The notes under the pieces: model-generated
Databases searched by the model: none
Told to the model about the DNA's origin: nothing
Seen by the model: the letters and a program-made list of their open reading frames with translations, nothing else
Shown: positions 60,438 to 64,000 of the stretch, in pieces
Layout: the number at the start of each line of letters is the position of its first letter
Numbering within the stretch: position 1 is the first letter of the stretch
Source: Rhodococcus sp. ARC_M5
Lineage (GTDB): Bacteria > Actinomycetota > Actinomycetes > Mycobacteriales > Mycobacteriaceae
DNA length: 64,000 bases
Assembly: GCF_022810405.1 (NCBI RefSeq)
Contig: NZ_JALGQE010000010.1
Location: 62,001-126,000 of the forward strand
Direction of reading: 5' to 3'
Position numbers and translations under genes: made by a program

Positions 60438-61929
60438 CGGCAGCTACTTTCGGTCGTGAGTTGGCTGCTCGGCGTTGCCGAACGAGGGAGTACACGATGG
60501 ACGCGAGCGCCAGGGCCAGGATGGCGGCCGTGAGTGGCTGCAGCATCCAACTCAAACTGCCGTCGCTGTTGATCATCGACCTGCGGAAGTTCTCCTCGGC
60601 AAGCGGACCGACGATCACCGCGATCAGGAGCGGGGCAACCGGATAGCCGCCCTTGGTGAGCAAGTAGCCGAGCAGTCCGGCTGCAAGCATGACGATCACG
60701 TCGAACACGTTGGTGCGCACCGCGTACGATCCGACGACTGAAAACACGATGACAAGAGGCCACAGGTATCCCGGTGGAATCTGTATGACTCGGACCCACA
60801 GTTTGATTCCAGCCAGGCCGATGACAAGCAGACACACGTAAGCCAGGGTCATGGCAACGAATGACCCGTAGATCAACTCCGGATTGCTCTCGAATAATCC
60901 GGGCCCCGGTTGTACGCCTGCAATAATGAGCGCCCCCAGCAGGACTGCGGCTTGGGTGTTACCCGGAATGCCGAGCGCGAAGGTGGGCACGAGCGAACCC
61001 ATGTTGCTGGCGTTGTTCGCGGACTCGGCCGCGGCAACACCGCGAGGGTCGCCCTTACCGAACTGCGACGAGTCCTTAGCGAAACGCTTTGTCTCGTTGT
61101 ACGCCATGAAGCCGCCGACGTCCCCGCCGACACCAGGAAGAAGCCCGGTGACGAAACCAATACCTGTGGACCCTCCGACAGTGGGACCCAGGCGTTTGAG
61201 CCAACCTTTGCCCAGTCCGAACGAGCCGATCGACTGCTTGCGAGTTTTCGTCCCACGCATTCGCTCCAACTGGTTCAGCGCTTCGGCGACGCCGAATATG
61301 CCGACGAGGAGCGGGATGATCTCGATCCCCCCAGAAAGCTGCGTGCTCCCGAAGGAAAATCGTGGGAAACCGGCAATCGGGTCAAATCCGATGAAAACGA
61401 TGAGAAGCCCGAGAAGGGCGCTGACGAACCCCTTCGAGATGGGCGCTTCGCCGCTGATCGAGGCGATGATGGTGAGAGCCAATACCGCTATAGCGAAATA
61501 CTCGCCGGAACCGAAGTTGAGGGCATAGTCGGCCAACACCGGTGCGAACAGCGCGAGCAGGATTGTCCCGACGAGCCCGCCGATGACGCTCGCCACCAGA
61601 GAAATCGTCAACGCTTGCCCAGCTCGGCCCGTCTGCCCCATTGGGTAGCCGTCGAGCGTCGTTGCCGCCGAAGAAGGGGTCCCTGGGGTTCGGATCAATA
61701 CTGCGGGTATCGCGCCGGAGTAGCACGCGCCGTTGTAGATGCCCAAAAGGAGTACCAACCCGGTGAGCGGATCGAGGCTGAACGCGAAAGGAAGGAACAA
61801 CGCCATTCCTACGGTGGCCGACAACCCCGGCACGGCACCGATCGCGATACCCAGCAGCACTCCAAGGGGAATCATGATCAAGACGTCCCACGACGCGATC
61901 GCGACGAACCCGTCGCTCCACCCGCTCAC
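60421..61929 (-). CDS. tctA: Tripartite tricarboxylate transporter permease TctA
   Basis: This is a 502-residue integral membrane protein with about 12 hydrophobic segments, the large subunit of a TctABC importer. GAVPGLSATVGMALFLPF near residue 32, IRTPGTPSSAATTLDGYP near 80 and a second conserved stretch with GIPGNTQAAVLLGAL near 325 are family signatures. The start is GTG 61929, overlapping tctB. It moves a small carboxylate or hydroxy acid with a cation gradient; the ligand is set by TctC. Confidence 0.88.
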   Translation of the reverse strand: MSGWSDGFVAIASWDVLIMIPLGVLLGIAIGAVPGLSATVGMALFLPFAFSLDPLTGLVLLLGIYNGACYSGAIPAVLIRTPGTPSSAATTLDGYPMGQTGRAGQALTISLVASVIGGLVGTILLALFAPVLADYALNFGSGEYFAIAVLALTIIASISGEAPISKGFVSALLGLLIVFIGFDPIAGFPRFSFGSTQLSGGIEIIPLLVGIFGVAEALNQLERMRGTKTRKQSIGSFGLGKGWLKRLGPTVGGSTGIGFVTGLLPGVGGDVGGFMAYNETKRFAKDSSQFGKGDPRGVAAAESANNASNMGSLVPTFALGIPGNTQAAVLLGALIIAGVQPGPGLFESNPELIYGSFVAMTLAYVCLLVIGLAGIKLWVRVIQIPPGYLWPLVIVFSVVGSYAVRTNVFDVIVMLAAGLLGYLLTKGGYPVAPLLIAVIVGPLAEENFRRSMINSDGSLSWMLQPLTAAILALALASIVYSLVRQRRAANSRPKVAAGDLHA

Positions 61930-62438
61930 AGTGTGACGCTCCCGATGCGTGTGGCGGGGAGAGGTACCTCGAGCCCGTAGCGGAACAGCACGTACACGCC
62001 GACGCTCATCAGGACAGCCATGGGGAGCACGACCAGAGGCCGGCGGATCCCGATGAGAGCCATCTCGGCCATGAGAAACAGAGTGGTAGCGACCAGGAAT
62101 CCAAGTGAACGAAGCGACAGGATGTAGGCAAGGGCGAACACGAGGGTCGCTACAACGCGAACTGCCCCGCCCCCTCGGGGTAAGCGTTCGTGTGCGTCAC
62201 GGTGCCACAGCAGGAACACTGAGAAGATGACAAGCCCGATCCCTACAAGTTGAGGCAGCGCGCCCGGACCGGGGTCCGAGCTCAGTCCAGGCTCGGGAAG
62301 CGTTCGCGCACTGATGATAACGGCGATCCCCAGCGCAAGGGTGAGCAGCGGCGCTACCGGTGAACCCGGAGAGTGAAGCGCGTCGACCTCAGCGGGGTCC
62401 TTACCAAGGACCTCCGCGTCGCCGGTTGGACTTGTCAC
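61926..62438 (-). CDS. tctB: Tripartite tricarboxylate transporter small subunit TctB
   Basis: This is a 170-residue membrane protein with four predicted helices, the usual number for TctB. LLTLALGIAVIISARTL near residue 30, a periplasmic GLSSDPGPGALPQLVG loop near 52 with the common DPGPG-type turn, and helices in VLFRYGLEVPLP at the C-terminus are visible. It overlaps tctA and tctC by 4 bp each. It stabilises the TctA permease. Confidence 0.85.
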   Translation of the reverse strand: MTSPTGDAEVLGKDPAEVDALHSPGSPVAPLLTLALGIAVIISARTLPEPGLSSDPGPGALPQLVGIGLVIFSVFLLWHRDAHERLPRGGGAVRVVATLVFALAYILSLRSLGFLVATTLFLMAEMALIGIRRPLVVLPMAVLMSVGVYVLFRYGLEVPLPATRIGSVTL

Positions 62439-63421
62439 TTGCCCAGACCAAGTTCGTCGATCAGGCTGCCGTAACGCTCGTACTCGTCCGCGAGGTAGCC
62501 ATCGAATTCAGTGGCGTCCATGTAGGAGGCGTTACTGCCCTGCCGTTCCAGGAACTCCTGGAATTCAGCAGATTCGAACGCCTCACCGAAGCAGTCGCTC
62601 AGCGTCGCCACGACGTCTTCGGGAGTTCCGGCGGGTGCTGCCAGACCGTAAATGGATCCGCCTTCGACGTCGATTCCTTCCTCGGTCAGGGTCGGCGCGT
62701 CGGGCATAGCGTCGATTCGCTCGTCGGAGGCAAGGGCCAGCGCAACTAAGTCGCCGCTTTCGACTTGGCCGAGGACGTTCGACGCATTGGATACGAGTAG
62801 GTCGACCTCGCCGCTCAAAGCGGCGGGGATGGCCGCTGCGTCACCGCTGAAGGGGACGTTGACGAGCTGGCCCTGCACGTTCTCCGCTCTGGCGACGTCT
62901 TGGAAAGTGATCGCATACGGGCTGGCCGGGCCGGAAGTGGCGACGCGGATACGCTCGCCGTTCCTGGCCGCTGTGATGACGTCTTGCACCGAGGTGTACG
63001 GCGATCCTTGCCGAACAAAGAATCCGTGAGGATCAACGATAAAGCGAATGATGGGCGCGAGGTCTTCATGCGTCACGTCGCTCAGTCCCATGTGATCGAG
63101 CGCGCTGATCTCGGTGGGCGTGGTGCCGAGGGTGTAGCCGTCCGGCTCTGCTCCACGAACCGATTGCAGGGCAATGGCCCCTGAACCGCCCGGTTGGTTG
63201 CTGATGATGATGCTTGTCCCGCAAGTGTCTTCGGCCGCGGATGCGAGTGCGCGCGTATTGACGTCCGTCGATCCTCCCGCATCGAATCCGATCACAACTT
63301 CGATGGTCTGCGATGGAAAATCACTGTCCTGCTGCGCTTCTGCGCCACATGAGGTCAGCGTCAACGCAGATGCGGCGACTGCCGCCAGGCCGGCCGACCG
63401 GATGCTGGGTCGTTTGCTCAT
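62435..63421 (-). CDS. tctC: TctC/Bug-family substrate-binding lipoprotein
   Basis: This is a 328-residue exported binding protein with a lipobox LTLTSC near residue 20 and a Bug-type fold. VVIGFDAGGSTDVNTRALA near residue 45 and SNQPGGSGAIALQSVRGAEPDGYTLG near 75 are the usual signatures, and a DFYVDPHGF-type segment (here FIVDPHGFFV) follows near 120. The ATG at 63421 begins the signal peptide; earlier in-frame codons encode unrelated sequence. It is first in a seven-gene operon and is divergent from an IclR gene. The ligand is unknown, likely a carboxylate. Confidence 0.88.
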   Translation of the reverse strand: MSKRPSIRSAGLAAVAASALTLTSCGAEAQQDSDFPSQTIEVVIGFDAGGSTDVNTRALASAAEDTCGTSIIISNQPGGSGAIALQSVRGAEPDGYTLGTTPTEISALDHMGLSDVTHEDLAPIIRFIVDPHGFFVRQGSPYTSVQDVITAARNGERIRVATSGPASPYAITFQDVARAENVQGQLVNVPFSGDAAAIPAALSGEVDLLVSNASNVLGQVESGDLVALALASDERIDAMPDAPTLTEEGIDVEGGSIYGLAAPAGTPEDVVATLSDCFGEAFESAEFQEFLERQGSNASYMDATEFDGYLADEYERYGSLIDELGLGK

Positions 63422-63455
63422 CGGGGCTCCTCTTACGACAACTTTGTCATTCCGG

Positions 63456-63478
63456 AATCCGGATGTATCATCCGGAAT
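63456..63478. promoter_or_regulatory. Inverted repeat between tctC and iclR
   Basis: AATCCGGATG, a TAT spacer and CATCCGGAAT form a 10-bp inverted repeat with one mismatch, in the 123-bp gap between the divergent genes. A further ATTCCGGAAT palindrome overlaps it at 63449. This is a likely IclR operator. Confidence 0.65.
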
Positions 63479-63544
63479 ACGGTTTAGTGTGGTCTGTGTC
63501 ATAGAAGCTGTCAAGATGAAGCTTGTATCGAGAAGGGGGATGGC

Positions 63545-64000
63545 ATGCCTGCCGAAGCTGGGCGAATCGATCCGAAGAATCATGTGGCGTCTGTGGCCAA
63601 AGCGTTGGCACTGCTGGAGTTGTTCGGCGACGCAAACGAACTGAGCCTCAGCACACTTGTCGAACGAGGCGGGTATACACGGACCACCACACACCGACTC
63701 CTGTCGACGATGGAGCTGGCCGGGTGGCTCGAACGCTCGTCCGACAAATACCGACTGACGCTGACGGTGTTTCGGTTGGGCAGCACTGCCGTCAACGGTT
63801 TGCAACTGCGCAACGAGGCGAGTCACGTTCTGTCCGAGCTGGCGTCTCACCACGGTGAGGATGTGTACCTGGTGGTGCCCGACGGTCCGCGTGCGGTGTG
63901 TTTGGAACGGATCGAGGGCAAGACTCCGATTCACATCATGGTTCTCGACGTCGGCCGTTCCCTGCCCCTGTTCGTTGGGGGCGGTCCGGTCGCCCTGCTT
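63545..64000 (+). CDS. IclR-family transcriptional regulator (3' end cut by window)
   Basis: This is the first 152 residues of an IclR regulator. The N-terminal winged helix spans about residues 12-75 (KALALLELF, then GYTRTTTHRLLSTMELAGWL around the recognition helix), and the start of the effector domain follows with ASHHGEDVYLVVPDG and IHIMVLDVGRSLPL. AAGGGGG lies upstream of the ATG, which decides the start. It is divergent from the TctC operon and probably controls it through the repeat at 63456. The rest of the protein lies outside the window. Confidence 0.88.
   Translation, partial: MPAEAGRIDPKNHVASVAKALALLELFGDANELSLSTLVERGGYTRTTTHRLLSTMELAGWLERSSDKYRLTLTVFRLGSTAVNGLQLRNEASHVLSELASHHGEDVYLVVPDGPRAVCLERIEGKTPIHIMVLDVGRSLPLFVGGGPVALL

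Noticed and set aside
60910-61980. Plus-strand 356-codon frame opposite tctA
   Set aside because: Low-complexity charged mirror frame; tctA is clearly the gene.
1-64000. CRISPR arrays, tRNA, rRNA, intact insertion sequences or prophage
   Set aside because: Reading the window showed no regular short repeats with spacers, no cloverleaf or rRNA match I could support, and no transposase or phage structural gene.

Overview
The window is GC-rich DNA with short intergenic gaps, many ATGA/GTGA start-stop overlaps and frequent GTG starts. It carries a DUF3558 lipoprotein, an Azt zinc importer, Mycobacteriales-style FadD and PucR proteins, and LacI, GntR and IclR regulators beside carbon-source clusters. 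This points to an actinobacterium of the order Mycobacteriales, most likely Rhodococcus or a close relative. That is inference from gene content; no rRNA or tRNA gene is visible. I also see no CRISPR array, phage gene or intact insertion sequence.

Layout. (1) 1-7.95 kb: a sugar or polyol catabolic island. It has an RbsC-type permease and ATPase, a short-chain dehydrogenase, two LacI regulators, a small P-loop kinase, an FGGY kinase and a LacD/YihT-type class I aldolase. Each LacI regulator has its own palindromic operator family. (2) 8.0-10.8 kb: an alpha/beta hydrolase with an extra N-terminal domain and an acyl-CoA ligase. (3) 10.9-15.9 kb: a complete Azt zinc-uptake system (A, B, C, D plus a second AztD), with three Zur-like boxes. 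(4) 15.9-23.2 kb: an accessory stretch of small and poorly known proteins. It includes a TerD-domain protein, a duplicated 125-residue protein, a nucleoside deaminase, a DUF3558 lipoprotein and a DUF6461-like protein. (5) 23.3-31.6 kb: a LacI-controlled catabolic operon (Gfo/Idh/MocA, DUF993, TIM-barrel isomerase, glycerate kinase) beside a TauABC/ThiXYZ-type importer, with matching operators on both sides of the lacI gene.

(6) 31.8-39.6 kb: a PucR regulator, then degradative HMG-CoA reductase, HMG-CoA lyase, an MFS carrier, a CaiB-type CoA-transferase and a MaoC-like hydratase. This looks like mevalonate or branched C5/C6 acid catabolism feeding HMG-CoA cleavage. (7) 39.7-49.5 kb: a MaoC, CoA-transferase, MmgE/PrpD, acyl-CoA dehydrogenase, CitE-type lyase operon under a FadR-type GntR regulator, with a divergent four-gene ABC importer. 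(8) 49.5-55.8 kb: decayed DNA around an esterase/MFS pair and a second MmgE/PrpD gene. The decayed pieces are recognisable relics of a deaminase, a GntR regulator, a MaoC hydratase and the 3' end of a CoA-transferase. Together they form a broken twin of region 7 in the same gene order. (9) 56.2-64.0 kb: a second kind of catabolic cluster with a TctCBA transporter, an SDR, a split transketolase, an iron-type alcohol dehydrogenase, a 2,4'-dihydroxyacetophenone-dioxygenase-like cupin and a divergent IclR regulator.

How it fits together. Most of the window consists of self-contained uptake-plus-catabolism modules, each with a local regulator and, in at least four cases, visible operator repeats. 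The least-described parts are the DUF993/glycerate kinase module, the split-transketolase/TTT module, the GntR regulon with its decayed twin operon, and the small duplicated gene families at 16-23 kb.
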